Below are positions 9,912 to 18,700 of a stretch of DNA of 64,000 nucleotides, one piece after another. The position numbers were made by a program, and so were the translations under genes. Within the stretch, counting starts at the first letter, position 1. Every line of letters begins with the position of its first letter. Origin of the DNA: Caballeronia concitans (GTDB lineage: Bacteria; Pseudomonadota; Gammaproteobacteria; Burkholderiales; Burkholderiaceae); the NCBI RefSeq assembly GCF_001544615.1, contig NZ_FCNV02000004.1, positions 310,001 to 374,000 on the forward strand, given 5' to 3'. Under the pieces are notes generated by a model. The model saw only the letters and a program-made list of their open reading frames with translations. It made no database searches and was not told the DNA's origin.

Positions 9912-12689
9912 TTACGCCGTCACCGCGCGTTGTGCCTTCTCCATGACCGCCTGGCGCATATGGCCCGCAAGGCGCGCCACGACTTCCGACCAGTCGCAGC
10001 CGAAGCGGCGGCGGAAGAGCCGCATCGTCGGATACCACGGACTGTCTTCGCGCGTGTAATGCCAGCGCCAGTCGCCATACGAAGGCAGCATGAGCCACAC
10101 GGGCTTGCCCATCGCGCCGGCGACGTGCGCAACGGACGTATCCACCGTCAGCACGATATCGAGCGCCGCGATTGCGCTTGCGGTTTCCGCCATCGTGTTG
10201 AGACCGGGGCCGATGTCATGGAAGTTGCGATAAAGCTGTCCGTAGCGCGCGGCTTCGTCGGCGCCCGCGCCTTTTTGCAGGCTGAAGAACTCGACGCCGC
10301 CGAGCTTGACGAGATCGTCCAGCACGCCGAGCGACGGCAGCGAGCGCTGGCTGTCGTTCTCATGCGTCGGATTGCCCTTGAACACGATGCCCACCTTCAG
10401 CGTACCGCTGTTCGTGACGTCAAACGCGGCAAAATTGGGCCAGTAGCCGCCATTGCGTGTATCGATCGCGACGCCTTCGCCTGCAACGGAGGTGCCGGTG
10501 ATATTCAACGTCCCGTGACCGCTCACATTGTTCGTGGTCTTCCAGAAGCCAACGCCGGGACCATTCGTGGACGTCCCTTGGATATTGAAAGTGGCATTGT
10601 CCGTGACGTTCACAGCGACTGCGCTGACCGGGTAACCGATGGACCCGACCGACACGCCGCCGGCGTTCATGCTAGTGCCGGTCACGTCGAGGGTCGCGTT
10701 GTTGAATACACTCACATGCGCCAGACCCTGGAAACTAGAGGTACCGAATTGAACACCGTATCCCTCTGTGGACGTACCCGCGACCGTCATCAGGCCGGCC
10801 GTCTGCGTCAAGTTGGAATTCTCACCGAAACGAACGCCGACATACGAGTTCGATGATCCGTTCACGGTCAGCGTACCGCTGCCGACCTTCGTGAAGTTTC
10901 CGCTGATAACGACACCGTCGCCTATACTGGCGAAACCGTTGATCGACCCGCCGCCGACATTCAGCACGTTGTTCAAAGCGACGCCGTTGTCCGACTTGCC
11001 CGTGGCATCGGCATTGACCGTCAGATTGCCGCCATTGAGATCGATGGTGCTGTTCGATTGCTGCCAGACATGACCAGTGGTGCTGCCCATGGCCGCCGTC
11101 AGGTTCACGTTCAGCTTGTTCGATGTCGACGTGATGTTGCCCGCGAGCGTGATGTCCCCATTGGCCGCCAGCGTCAGGGTCGCCGCCGCGCCGCCGCTCT
11201 TCACGATGTCCGCGCCTTGCGTCTGCGTGATGGTGCCCGTCGCCGCACCCGAACTCGCCGTCGTGATCGTCACGTCCGTGCCCGCGTTCAGCGCGTTGCT
11301 GATGGTCGCGTTGTTCACCGTCGCGCTGTCGTTCGAGCCGCCGCTGAAGCCGCTCGTCACGCCGCCGCTGTAGCCCGAATCCGCGTTTCCGCTGATCGTC
11401 ACATTGGTCGGATCGATCAGCCATTCGCCGGCCTTGCCGTTCGGCGCCGCCGCGCTCACCGCGCCTTGCACGTCGAGGCTATGGCCCGACGTTTCCACGA
11501 AGCCGCCGTTGCCATGAGCCGAGCCCGCGCTGATCCGCGCGCCCATGTCTACTTGCGTGTAGTTCGCGAACTGCACACCGTCTTGCAGCATGCCAGCCGC
11601 CGACGTGCCGTTCAGCTTCTTCAGGCTGTCGCCACCGATGATCACCTTGCCGCCCGCCGCATCGCCGCTCGCGTCGATGCTTGCGTTGCCGAACACGCCC
11701 ACGCGATCGCCCGACAACACCACCGTGCCGCCCACGCCGCCTGCTGCATTGTTCGATGCATCGATCTTGCCGGTCACGGCGACATCGCCCGTGTTGCCGG
11801 CATCGGCCACGACCGTGCCTGCGCGCACCACGCCCGACAGATTCACCACCGTGCTGAGCAGCGTGTTGGTGCCGCGTGCGGTCAGCAGCACCGAGCCGTT
11901 ATCGGCCTTGATCGTGCCGCTGTTTTCCACCAGCGCGTTAGCCGTGGCGTTGGTCAGCGTCAACTGAATGCCCTGGCCGTTCGGCAGCGCGACCGTCGCG
12001 CTATCGCCCGCGGCGAGCACCACCTGGCCGCCTTGTGCCGTGTTGATCGAACCCGTGTTACGGACTTGATCGCCGACGAGCGTCACATAGCCCTGTGCCT
12101 GAATCGAGCCGTCGTTCACGACGCTCGCATTCGTGCCCGTCGAGTTCAGTTGCAGCGTGCCGCCGGCCATGAACGCATCGGGATTGATGGCCTTTGTCGT
12201 CGCCAGCAGCGAGCCGACGTTCACCACCGAACCCTTGCCGAACAGCACGCCGTTGGCGTTCTGGATCAGCACCTGACCGTTAGCCAGCAGCGAACCTTGA
12301 ATATTCGATGCACCGCCGCCCGAGACACGATTCAGTGCCTGCGATTGCGCGTTCGGCTGGTTGAACTGGACCGTGTTGCCCGCGCCGACGTTGAACGAGT
12401 TCCAGTCGATCACGGTGCGCTGGCTACCCTGATTGATGGTCATCGTATTGCTGTTCTGCGAGATCGACGCCTGACCGGCGGTGACCTGGCCGCCCGTCGG
12501 CAGCGCTTGCGCGAAGCTGACGCCGGGCTGCGTCGCGAGCATGGCGGCGGCGAACGCCGTCAGCGCGGAAACAACGCGAAATCCTTCAACAGCACCTGTT
12601 TCGGATGACGAGCCTTCACCGGGCGCCTTGCCCTGGCTGACGACGTCTTCAGCAACAGCGACCAACATTCCAAGTCGCTTGCTAAACAC
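9912..12689 (-). CDS. Chimeric exoprotein: two-partner-secretion haemagglutinin N-terminus fused to a GT9-like glycosyltransferase C-terminal half
   Basis: The open frame has 925 residues. Residues 1-60 form an extended signal peptide (FSKRLGMLVAVAED, then a hydrophobic core ending SFA). A TPS haemagglutination domain follows, with TVIDWNSFNVG and a variant NPNGI motif (NANGV, residues 144-148), then Asn/Gly/Thr-rich beta-helix repeats to about residue 764. From residue 765 (10397 downwards) the last 161 residues are unrelated: KVGIVFKGNPTHEND, FFSLQKG, TVDTSVAHVAGAMGKPVW and DWRWHYTREDSPWYPT. These match the second Rossmann half of TPR-linked, heptosyltransferase-like (GT9) proteins, which are cytoplasmic. 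The fusion is in frame. The displayed start is a GTG without a ribosome site; the natural start was probably codon 12713-12711, now ACG. No TpsB transporter gene is in the window. Probably a deletion chimera and possibly non-functional. Confidence 0.8.
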   Translation of the reverse strand: MFSKRLGMLVAVAEDVVSQGKAPGEGSSSETGAVEGFRVVSALTAFAAAMLATQPGVSFAQALPTGGQVTAGQASISQNSNTMTINQGSQRTVIDWNSFNVGAGNTVQFNQPNAQSQALNRVSGGGASNIQGSLLANGQVLIQNANGVLFGKGSVVNVGSLLATTKAINPDAFMAGGTLQLNSTGTNASVVNDGSIQAQGYVTLVGDQVRNTGSINTAQGGQVVLAAGDSATVALPNGQGIQLTLTNATANALVENSGTIKADNGSVLLTARGTNTLLSTVVNLSGVVRAGTVVADAGNTGDVAVTGKIDASNNAAGGVGGTVVLSGDRVGVFGNASIDASGDAAGGKVIIGGDSLKKLNGTSAAGMLQDGVQFANYTQVDMGARISAGSAHGNGGFVETSGHSLDVQGAVSAAAPNGKAGEWLIDPTNVTISGNADSGYSGGVTSGFSGGSNDSATVNNATISNALNAGTDVTITTASSGAATGTITQTQGADIVKSGGAAATLTLAANGDITLAGNITSTSNKLNVNLTAAMGSTTGHVWQQSNSTIDLNGGNLTVNADATGKSDNGVALNNVLNVGGGSINGFASIGDGVVISGNFTKVGSGTLTVNGSSNSYVGVRFGENSNLTQTAGLMTVAGTSTEGYGVQFGTSSFQGLAHVSVFNNATLDVTGTSMNAGGVSVGSIGYPVSAVAVNVTDNATFNIQGTSTNGPGVGFWKTTNNVSGHGTLNITGTSVAGEGVAIDTRNGGYWPNFAAFDVTNSGTLKVGIVFKGNPTHENDSQRSLPSLGVLDDLVKLGGVEFFSLQKGAGADEAARYGQLYRNFHDIGPGLNTMAETASAIAALDIVLTVDTSVAHVAGAMGKPVWLMLPSYGDWRWHYTREDSPWYPTMRLFRRRFGCDWSEVVARLAGHMRQAVMEKAQRAVTA

Positions 12690-12713
12690 GCGACGAAATC
12701 TATTCTGATTCGT

Positions 12714-13330
12714 TAGAAATTTACCTGCGAAGAAATGACAGACATTCCGAACTGATGGCTCAGTGCGGAACCGACGCGCCGGAGCGCAATCTCCATGAAG
12801 CAGCGCGGAAGGCTCGACGGCCTTGACACGCCTGGATTCGACGACGCCCTTTGCGGTCTTCTCTTGACAAGCCCTGGCTCTGCAGAAAGACTTCGCGCGC
12901 CGATGACGTTCGTCGTCGCGATCACCCTTCAGCCAGGACAGCTTTTCGAATCCAGGGTCGGATGCTAAAAAGCGAAATACAGCGTCGATATAGACGAAGT
13001 TCGAAACGGTCCGATATGCGAAATGAACGCCGTGAAATTCAGAACAATCAGTGGTGACGTGGCGTCATCGTGACGAGCCGGCAACGATTAGATAAGAAAA
13101 CTTCTAATCCAGCGGTCGTCGATTTGAGGAGTTTGGAATGCCGATCCGTCGAAGGAGAGATGACGGACGTTAAGCCGGCGAGATGCATCGTTTTTAGATT
13201 TTTTCTTATTGATCCGACGTTGGCGTACGCAACGCCAACAGTAAGTCCGCGCTGGTAGAGCGGTAAATCGAAGCGCGTCAAGCAGCAGCAATGAAATCAG
13301 CCGCTGCTCGCGTCGCGCTGAAACTGAATA
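12714..13330. other. Intergenic region upstream of the exoprotein gene
   Basis: About 617 bases lie between the exoprotein start region and the downstream end of the second RcsB-like regulator. It should contain the exoprotein promoter, and an AGG ribosome-site core lies about 10 bases before the ACG codon at 12713-12711. A 7-bp inverted repeat (GTTGGCG/CGCCAAC, 13219-13239) is present without a T-tail. A tRNA-like D-arm string near 13247-13262 has no matching cloverleaf. No convincing gene. Confidence 0.45.
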
Positions 13331-14008
13331 TCAAGCCGACCGCAGTTCGTTTCCGGAAGCTGACCGGTCAAGCCAAAGCCCGTGCCCTACCGCGAACCGG
13401 TACATCTCCGATTCCCCGGAGAACCCGAGACGCCTGCACGCTTCCGTGCGCTGCGCGCTGATGGTATTGACACGCCGATGCAGCAACCGAGCCGTTTCAC
13501 ATACCGACAATCCACACAGCATCAGGCCGGTCACTTCCATTTGCCGCCGCGTGAGCGACGTGAACCGCCGGTACGCGGGCAGCGCGCCGAATTCCTGAAG
13601 CGATGCCCGGGCGATCATCGACAAATAGCGTTCGCCGTCTGCCAGCGCGCGCACCGCCGCCAGCACTTCATGCATCTCGTCGCGCTTGCTCACGATTCCC
13701 GAGACGCCGCGTTGAACGAGGCTGCCTACGAGGAAAGGATCGTCGAACTCGCTATAGACGAGCAAAGGCACGTCCGGAAATTCGCTCGATACCGACGCGA
13801 GGAAGCGCCAGCCGTCGAGCCCTTCGTCGCCCGGCATGGAATAATCCGTGAGGACGACATCGCACTCGGACGCACCGAGCATTTTGATTAATTCACTCGG
13901 GCTTGTTACTGCACCCGATACGTCGAAACCAGCGTCTTCCAACGTCTTACGGAGTCCGCAAAGCACGAGCGGATGGTCATCGACGATGGCAACCTTGATC
14001 TGTCGCAT
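13331..14008 (-). CDS. Orphan RcsB/BvgA-like response regulator
   Basis: This 225-residue protein has a receiver domain (KVAIVDDHPLVLCGL at the N-terminus, phospho-acceptor Asp in DVVLTDYSMPGDEG near residue 56, Lys in GIVSKRDEM) and a C-terminal LuxR-type HTH (LTRRQMEVTGLMLCGLSVCETA). An AGGAGA ribosome site lies 6 bases before the ATG at 14006-14008. The SMPGDEGLDGW segment matches the RcsB-like class. No kinase gene is adjacent, so it may be served by the RcsC-like hybrid kinase at 4717-8012 or by an unlinked one (inference). Confidence 0.85.
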   Translation of the reverse strand: MRQIKVAIVDDHPLVLCGLRKTLEDAGFDVSGAVTSPSELIKMLGASECDVVLTDYSMPGDEGLDGWRFLASVSSEFPDVPLLVYSEFDDPFLVGSLVQRGVSGIVSKRDEMHEVLAAVRALADGERYLSMIARASLQEFGALPAYRRFTSLTRRQMEVTGLMLCGLSVCETARLLHRRVNTISAQRTEACRRLGFSGESEMYRFAVGHGLWLDRSASGNELRSA

Positions 14009-14399
14009 CTCTTATCTCCTGACAGGCCCAGCGAGGCCCCTCATCAACTGGCTGTCGCAGGTCTCAGCGCCGGCCCGGCCGCACCGCGATGCGTGAGGCG
14101 AAAGACGATGAGTATTCACTGCCACGTCGTCACGGCGGCATGAATGGAGATGCCTCTTCAGTACGCTGCAATCGCGTATGTTTTCTTCGTGACTTGTATA
14201 GACGATAAGGCGGACGCATGACACCGTCATATAGAACGATGTCGAAAACCCAGTTCGAAGGCGAAAGCCGGCTTCGTGCCGATAGGGAAATTAGTGACTT
14301 GGCGGCGATGGACGCGCGCCAACGAGCGACTTCTACATACCCGATAGGACTAGCAGAAATCCATAGATGAAATTCTAAAGTGGCAGCGGGCGTCGAAAG
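14009..14399. other. Intergenic region
   Basis: This 391-base stretch lies between the end of the GGDEF-EAL gene and the start of the orphan regulator, both on the minus strand, so the regulator's promoter should be here. GC is lower than in the flanking genes. I see no convincing gene, strong hairpin or repeat. Confidence 0.4.
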
Positions 14400-16739
14400 T
14401 CACGCGGGCAACGACGGCTCGGCGAATGCATCGGCTTGCGCGGACTGCTCGATGAGCCATTGCGCGAGCTTCGCGGGCGGCAGCGGCCGGCTCAGATGAA
14501 AGCCCTGCGCGAGATCGCACCCGAGCGCGTTGAGGCGCTGCATCATCGCTTCGTTCTCCACGCCTTCCGCCACCACCTTCAGCCCCATGTTGTGTCCGAG
14601 GTCGATGGTCGATCGCACGATGGTCTCGTCGTCCTTGTGATGCGTCATCCCCATCACGAACGACTTGTCGATCTTCAGCTCATCCACCGGCATGCGCTTC
14701 AGATACGAGAGCGATGAATAGCCGGTGCCGAAGTCGTCGATGGAAAGGCGGATGCCGAGCGCGTGCAGACGGTCGAGCGTTTCGATCGCGTGATTCGGGT
14801 CGTCCATGATCGCGCTTTCGGTGATCTCTATCCACAGGCGGTCCGGCGCGACGCCGTGCTTCTCGAGCAGGCCCTGAAACATCTCGGGCAACGAGGACAG
14901 AATCAGCTCGCGCGCCGACACGTTCACCGAAACGGCGAGTTCGATGCCCTCTGCCCGCCACGCGGCGCATTGCGCGAGGGCCTTGTCCGCGACCCAGCGC
15001 GTGATGGTCTTGATATAGCCGGTCTGCTCCGCGAACGGAATGAACTGGTCGGGCGAGACGAAGCCGCGCGTCGGATGATCCCAGCGCACGAGCGCTTCCA
15101 CATGCGTCACGCGATGTGTCGCCAGGTCCACCTTCGGCTGATAGTAGAGCGTGAGCTGATCGTGCTCGACGGCCTGCCGCAGTTCGCCCATCAGCGAAAG
15201 ACGCTCGGCGCTGTTGTGATCGTGCCGCGCGTCGTAGAGCGCGTGGCCGAGGTTCGCGCGCTTGGCCGCATACATCGCGATATCGGCGCGGCGCAACAGC
15301 ACGTTCATGTCCGTGCCGTGCTCCGGATATATCACGATGCCGATGCTCGCGCCCACATCGACGAGTTGCCCTTCGATGGTGATCGGCTCTTCGAGCGCAC
15401 GCAGCATGCGCGCCGCCACGACGCGCGCCGCCGCGAGATCGCCTTCGGGCAGCAGCACCGCGAACTCGTCGCCGCCCAAACGCGCGACCGTATCCGTCGG
15501 CCGATGCAGCGCCGCGCGCAAACGCCCGGCGACTTCGCACAGCAGCAGGTCGCCGATCGGATGCCCGAGCGTGTCGTTCACGAGCTTGAAGCGGTCGAGG
15601 TCCATCATCATCACGGAGAGCGGGCGGCGGCTTCCGCTGGCGGCGACGATCGCATGTTGCAGGCGGTCGTTGAAGAGCGCGCGGTTCGGCAAGCCCGTGA
15701 GCCGGTCCATATACGCAAGCTCGGTGATGCGGCTCTCGCGTTCGACAATGCCTTCCTGCATCTGATTGAACGCGCTGGCGAGTTCACCGATCTCGTCCTG
15801 ATGCCGGATCTCGATAGGCCCGCTGTAGTCGCCATGTCCGACGCGCCGAGAGAACTGCGCGAGCGCCGCGAGCGGTCGCGTGACCGAGCGCGCCGTCAGC
15901 ACGCTGCCGACGATCGACACGATCACGCCGAGCATCGTGATGAGCAGAAGCGCCGACTGCAATCGACGAAACGGCGCCAGCGCCTCTTTGAGCGAACGAT
16001 CGAGCAGCACCGCCACGGTGCGCCCTTCCGAATGCAGACGCACCATGCGCGTCGCGTAACCGTCGTCCGCGAGCTGCGCCTGATCCTTCAGCCTGACGCG
16101 CGACGCTTCGGGCAGCGAGCTTGCCACGACATCCCATCGGTCGCGCTCGTCCACGGTCAGGAACGACACATCGAGCGATGTGAGCGAACTCATTTCGCGC
16201 GCGAGGACGTCGTCGATAGCGAAGCCCATCACGACCCACGCGATGACGATCGGCGCCTTCACCGGCACCGCGACGAGCTGATACGCCTTGCCGCCGATCA
16301 TGCCGAACGACGACGCATCGCCCTTCTGCGCCACCGTGCGTATGAGGTGCGGGAACGGGAACGCCATGCCTTCGTGCGCGGCGCCGTCGGTATCGGCGAT
16401 CAGCTTGCCGTCGAGATCGACGAGCATCACCGCATCTGCATGAATGCGGTCGCCGTGATTCTGCAACGCGGACGCGACGGTCTTGCTGTCGTGCGTCGCG
16501 ACCGCCTCGCGAAAGCCGAAGTCGGACGCGGCCACGCTCGCCGCCTGCGTCAACTGCTGGCTATTGCTGCGCAGCACTTGCCCGAAGACGCGCTCGGCCA
16601 CGGACAACTGCTCTTCCGCGTTCTCGTGCGCATTCTTCAGGATGACTGAATTAATCACGATGTAAGCCGCAGCCTGCGCGAGGAGCATCAGAACGACGAA
16701 CACGAGCGCGATGCGCGCACGCAGGCTGTGAAGGCGCAT
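14400..16739 (-). CDS. Membrane-bound GGDEF-EAL c-di-GMP protein with periplasmic sensor
   Basis: This 779-residue protein should make and/or degrade c-di-GMP. A TM helix (about residues 7-27), a Cache-like periplasmic domain, a second TM near 278-298 and a HAMP linker precede the GGDEF domain. That domain has an intact LGGDEF motif near residue 420 and an RPTD inhibitory site five residues before it. The EAL domain starts EALVRWDHP near residue 548, with NVSAREL, DDFGTGYSSLSYL and AEGVE present, so both activities look intact. The ATG at 16737-16739 lies one base after the stop of the cupredoxin-like gene, so this is the last gene of a four-gene coupled operon. The upstream products are exported proteins, which suggests the periplasmic domain senses what they bind (inference). 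Confidence 0.92.
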   Translation of the reverse strand: MRLHSLRARIALVFVVLMLLAQAAAYIVINSVILKNAHENAEEQLSVAERVFGQVLRSNSQQLTQAASVAASDFGFREAVATHDSKTVASALQNHGDRIHADAVMLVDLDGKLIADTDGAAHEGMAFPFPHLIRTVAQKGDASSFGMIGGKAYQLVAVPVKAPIVIAWVVMGFAIDDVLAREMSSLTSLDVSFLTVDERDRWDVVASSLPEASRVRLKDQAQLADDGYATRMVRLHSEGRTVAVLLDRSLKEALAPFRRLQSALLLITMLGVIVSIVGSVLTARSVTRPLAALAQFSRRVGHGDYSGPIEIRHQDEIGELASAFNQMQEGIVERESRITELAYMDRLTGLPNRALFNDRLQHAIVAASGSRRPLSVMMMDLDRFKLVNDTLGHPIGDLLLCEVAGRLRAALHRPTDTVARLGGDEFAVLLPEGDLAAARVVAARMLRALEEPITIEGQLVDVGASIGIVIYPEHGTDMNVLLRRADIAMYAAKRANLGHALYDARHDHNSAERLSLMGELRQAVEHDQLTLYYQPKVDLATHRVTHVEALVRWDHPTRGFVSPDQFIPFAEQTGYIKTITRWVADKALAQCAAWRAEGIELAVSVNVSARELILSSLPEMFQGLLEKHGVAPDRLWIEITESAIMDDPNHAIETLDRLHALGIRLSIDDFGTGYSSLSYLKRMPVDELKIDKSFVMGMTHHKDDETIVRSTIDLGHNMGLKVVAEGVENEAMMQRLNALGCDLAQGFHLSRPLPPAKLAQWLIEQSAQADAFAEPSLPA

Positions 16740-16740
16740 G

Positions 16741-17349
16741 CTATTCGGCGGCCTTGAGTTGCAGCGCGAACTTCGCCGACGAATCGGCGGCGGCGGTGAT
16801 CTTCTGCGTCGGCTGCGCATTCGGATCGCCGAGGCGGGAGTGCCAGGCGGTCAGCTTGAGCGCATCGGCGGGCAAGTTGTCGATGACGGCCACACCCTTC
16901 GCATCGGTCTTCGCGAACCAAGGCGTATCCACGATCAGCAGATACGACACCATTTCGTCGTGAATATTGCAGCCCATCACGACGAGGCCGGGCTTGTCGA
17001 ACACGACGGGATTCGCCGGAATGCCGTGATACAGGTTCAGCTCGAAGCGCTTCGCGGGCGAGAACGAATACACGTCATGCTCGATGTTGTCGCGGTTCGG
17101 AAACGTCACCGATGCGCCCGTCTGCACGACCGAAACGAGCGGCACGAAGCGCCGCTTCACCTGATCGATGATCGCGCCGGCGGGCTTCGTCGCGGGCGGC
17201 TTGCCGGTCACGGGCATCGCGTAGACGACGGCGTCGGGCACGGGCGCGCCCGCCTGATCGACGACCTGAACGCGCACGCTCGCCGCCTGCGCAAGCGATG
17301 CAAAAAGCGCCATAAAGGGCACGAGGAAAAACTGAAGGGGCTTCATCAT
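16741..17349 (-). CDS. Exported cupredoxin-like protein (annotated elsewhere as methylamine utilisation protein)
   Basis: This 202-residue protein has a Sec signal peptide (MMKPLQFFLVPFMALFASLA, cleavage near AQA-A). The mature part has an Ig-like/carboxypeptidase-regulatory-like beginning (VRVQVVDQAGAPVPDA) and a plastocyanin-type core. That core has FPNRDNIEHDVYSFS near residue 90 and VVMGCNIHDEMVSY near residue 125, giving the His...Cys...His pattern of type 1 copper sites. The start overlaps the previous stop (AATGATG), so translation is coupled to the globin gene. The role may be electron transfer or copper/redox sensing in the periplasm, but this is not proven by sequence. The methylamine link is a database habit, as no methylamine genes lie nearby. 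Confidence 0.85.
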   Translation of the reverse strand: MMKPLQFFLVPFMALFASLAQAASVRVQVVDQAGAPVPDAVVYAMPVTGKPPATKPAGAIIDQVKRRFVPLVSVVQTGASVTFPNRDNIEHDVYSFSPAKRFELNLYHGIPANPVVFDKPGLVVMGCNIHDEMVSYLLIVDTPWFAKTDAKGVAVIDNLPADALKLTAWHSRLGDPNAQPTQKITAAADSSAKFALQLKAAE

Positions 17350-17783
17350 TCACGGTCCTGCACATCGCGGTACATCGGCGCGAGTTTCGCGAGCAGCTTG
17401 TTTTGCGCATGGAACGGCACGCCGTTCTTGTCCATCGCCGCCTGCAGGTCTTCGACGAGCGCATTGAACGCCGCGCGGTCGATGTTCTGCCCTTCGTGCG
17501 TGCGCTTCATCGGGCGGCCGGTGTAGACGCACGGACCGTCGAGCAGCACGCACAACTGCTCGACGAGCTTCGGCTTGATGCGGCGGATCGGCGCGTTCTC
17601 GAAGTACGGCGCGGTACGCGGATCGACGATCACGGTGGCGTACATGTCATCGACGATGCGCGCAAGCCCTTCCTTCTCCCCGAACTGGCGATACAGCGCG
17701 TTGTCTTCCGCGTGCGCGTTCGCGCTCATGAACGCGGTGAGCATGACGGCGAGCGCCGCGTGCCGAATGGTCGTCGTCATCAT
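17346..17783 (-). CDS. Exported group 1 truncated haemoglobin
   Basis: This 145-residue protein has a signal peptide (TTIRHAALAVMLTAFMSANA, cleavage near AHA-E) followed by a truncated globin of about 120 residues. LYRQFGEKEGLARIVDDMY fits helix A/B, YFENAPI fits the CD turn, and the conserved proximal His is likely H96 in MKRTHEGQNI. An exported truncated globin is uncommon; most are cytoplasmic. It is coupled by TGATG to the DUF3034 gene before it and overlaps the cupredoxin-like gene after it. A haem sensor or scavenger of O2 or NO feeding the c-di-GMP protein is a reasonable inference. Confidence 0.87.
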   Translation of the reverse strand: MMTTTIRHAALAVMLTAFMSANAHAEDNALYRQFGEKEGLARIVDDMYATVIVDPRTAPYFENAPIRRIKPKLVEQLCVLLDGPCVYTGRPMKRTHEGQNIDRAAFNALVEDLQAAMDKNGVPFHAQNKLLAKLAPMYRDVQDRE

Positions 17784-18700
17784 CAGAACCCCGCCTGCAA
17801 GGACACGTAGAGGCCGCGCTGATTCCTGATCGTCGCGATGTCGCCTAACGCGACATACGCAGCCGTCAACGAGACGTGCTTGTTGGGCGCCCACGCGATG
17901 AACGCGTCGTACGCATCCTGTTCGCGGGCAAAGGAAAGGTTATCCGGCTTCGTACGATATTCGCCGCCGATCGCGATGTTCTTCGTCAGCAAGTACGCCA
18001 CCGACGACTCGAACTCCGGCTTGTACGCGTTCGACTTGTCGCCGCCGAAGCCGAGCAAGCCGAACTGGTTCGCCTTCGTGAAGCGCAGCGTGCCGTTGAG
18101 CAGCAGGCTTTGCGCGAGCAGCAGCTTGGTCGCGGACAGATAGAAGTCCGTGCCCGAATTGCTCGCCGCGCCGATCGCCTTCAGCACGCCGCCCTCTTCG
18201 TTGTGCTTGAACTGGATGCCCGCGGCAATCTGCGGCATCCACGTGTCCTGATCGAGCACGGCGTCGCCGATGAGCCGCACTTTCAGCCCGAAGATGTTCT
18301 GGTTGAACGCGTAGCCTTCGCCGAGGCCGAGCTTCGCGCCGGCATCGCGCGTATCGAAGCGCTGGCGCGCAAGCGATAACTCGACGCGGTTTGCCACGCC
18401 CACGGTCAAGCCCCACGAGCCGAGCGCGTAGTCCTGCGTGTGGATATAGGTGCCGTGAACGTTCGCCCCGAGCTGGCTCGCGGTGCCGTATCCGCCGATC
18501 ACGGCCCACGGCGCGAGGCCGCCGCCGGCCGCGCCTTCAATCTGGGATACGCCGCCCGTGAGCAGCAGCTTGCCGCCCGTGAGCGGGAGTTTCGGCAATT
18601 CGGGCGCGTCCGGAACATCGTCGGCCAGCGCGAACGGTGAATGCGCGACGAGCGCGGCCACCGCGCAGGCCAGGCTCGCGGTCTTGCGAAATGAATACAT
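17783..18700 (-). CDS. DUF3034 outer-membrane beta-barrel protein
   Basis: This 305-residue protein has a signal peptide (YSFRKTASLACAVAALVAHS, cleavage near ALA-D) and a mature part of alternating hydrophobic strands ending in Phe (LYVSLQAGF), typical of an outer-membrane barrel. The pattern LTGGVSQIEGAAGGGLAPWA near residues 48-67 is characteristic of DUF3034. It is the first gene of the four-gene operon and shares a TGATG overlap with the globin gene. Function in the family is unknown. The context suggests it works with exported redox or gas-binding proteins. Confidence 0.87.
   Translation of the reverse strand: MYSFRKTASLACAVAALVAHSPFALADDVPDAPELPKLPLTGGKLLLTGGVSQIEGAAGGGLAPWAVIGGYGTASQLGANVHGTYIHTQDYALGSWGLTVGVANRVELSLARQRFDTRDAGAKLGLGEGYAFNQNIFGLKVRLIGDAVLDQDTWMPQIAAGIQFKHNEEGGVLKAIGAASNSGTDFYLSATKLLLAQSLLLNGTLRFTKANQFGLLGFGGDKSNAYKPEFESSVAYLLTKNIAIGGEYRTKPDNLSFAREQDAYDAFIAWAPNKHVSLTAAYVALGDIATIRNQRGLYVSLQAGF

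Noticed and set aside
12715-12925. 70-residue frame upstream of the exoprotein gene on the minus strand
   Set aside because: No ribosome site, no family resemblance, and it overlaps the exoprotein leader region; composition is Arg/Ser-rich noise.
13219-13239. 7-bp inverted repeat GTTGGCG/CGCCAAC as a terminator
   Set aside because: Neither side is followed by a T-run in the direction of transcription, so it does not support a Rho-independent terminator.
13247-13262. tRNA-like string (GCGCTGGTAGAGCGG-type D-arm)
   Set aside because: No matching acceptor stem, anticodon arm or T-loop can be found in the flanking 80 bases on either strand.
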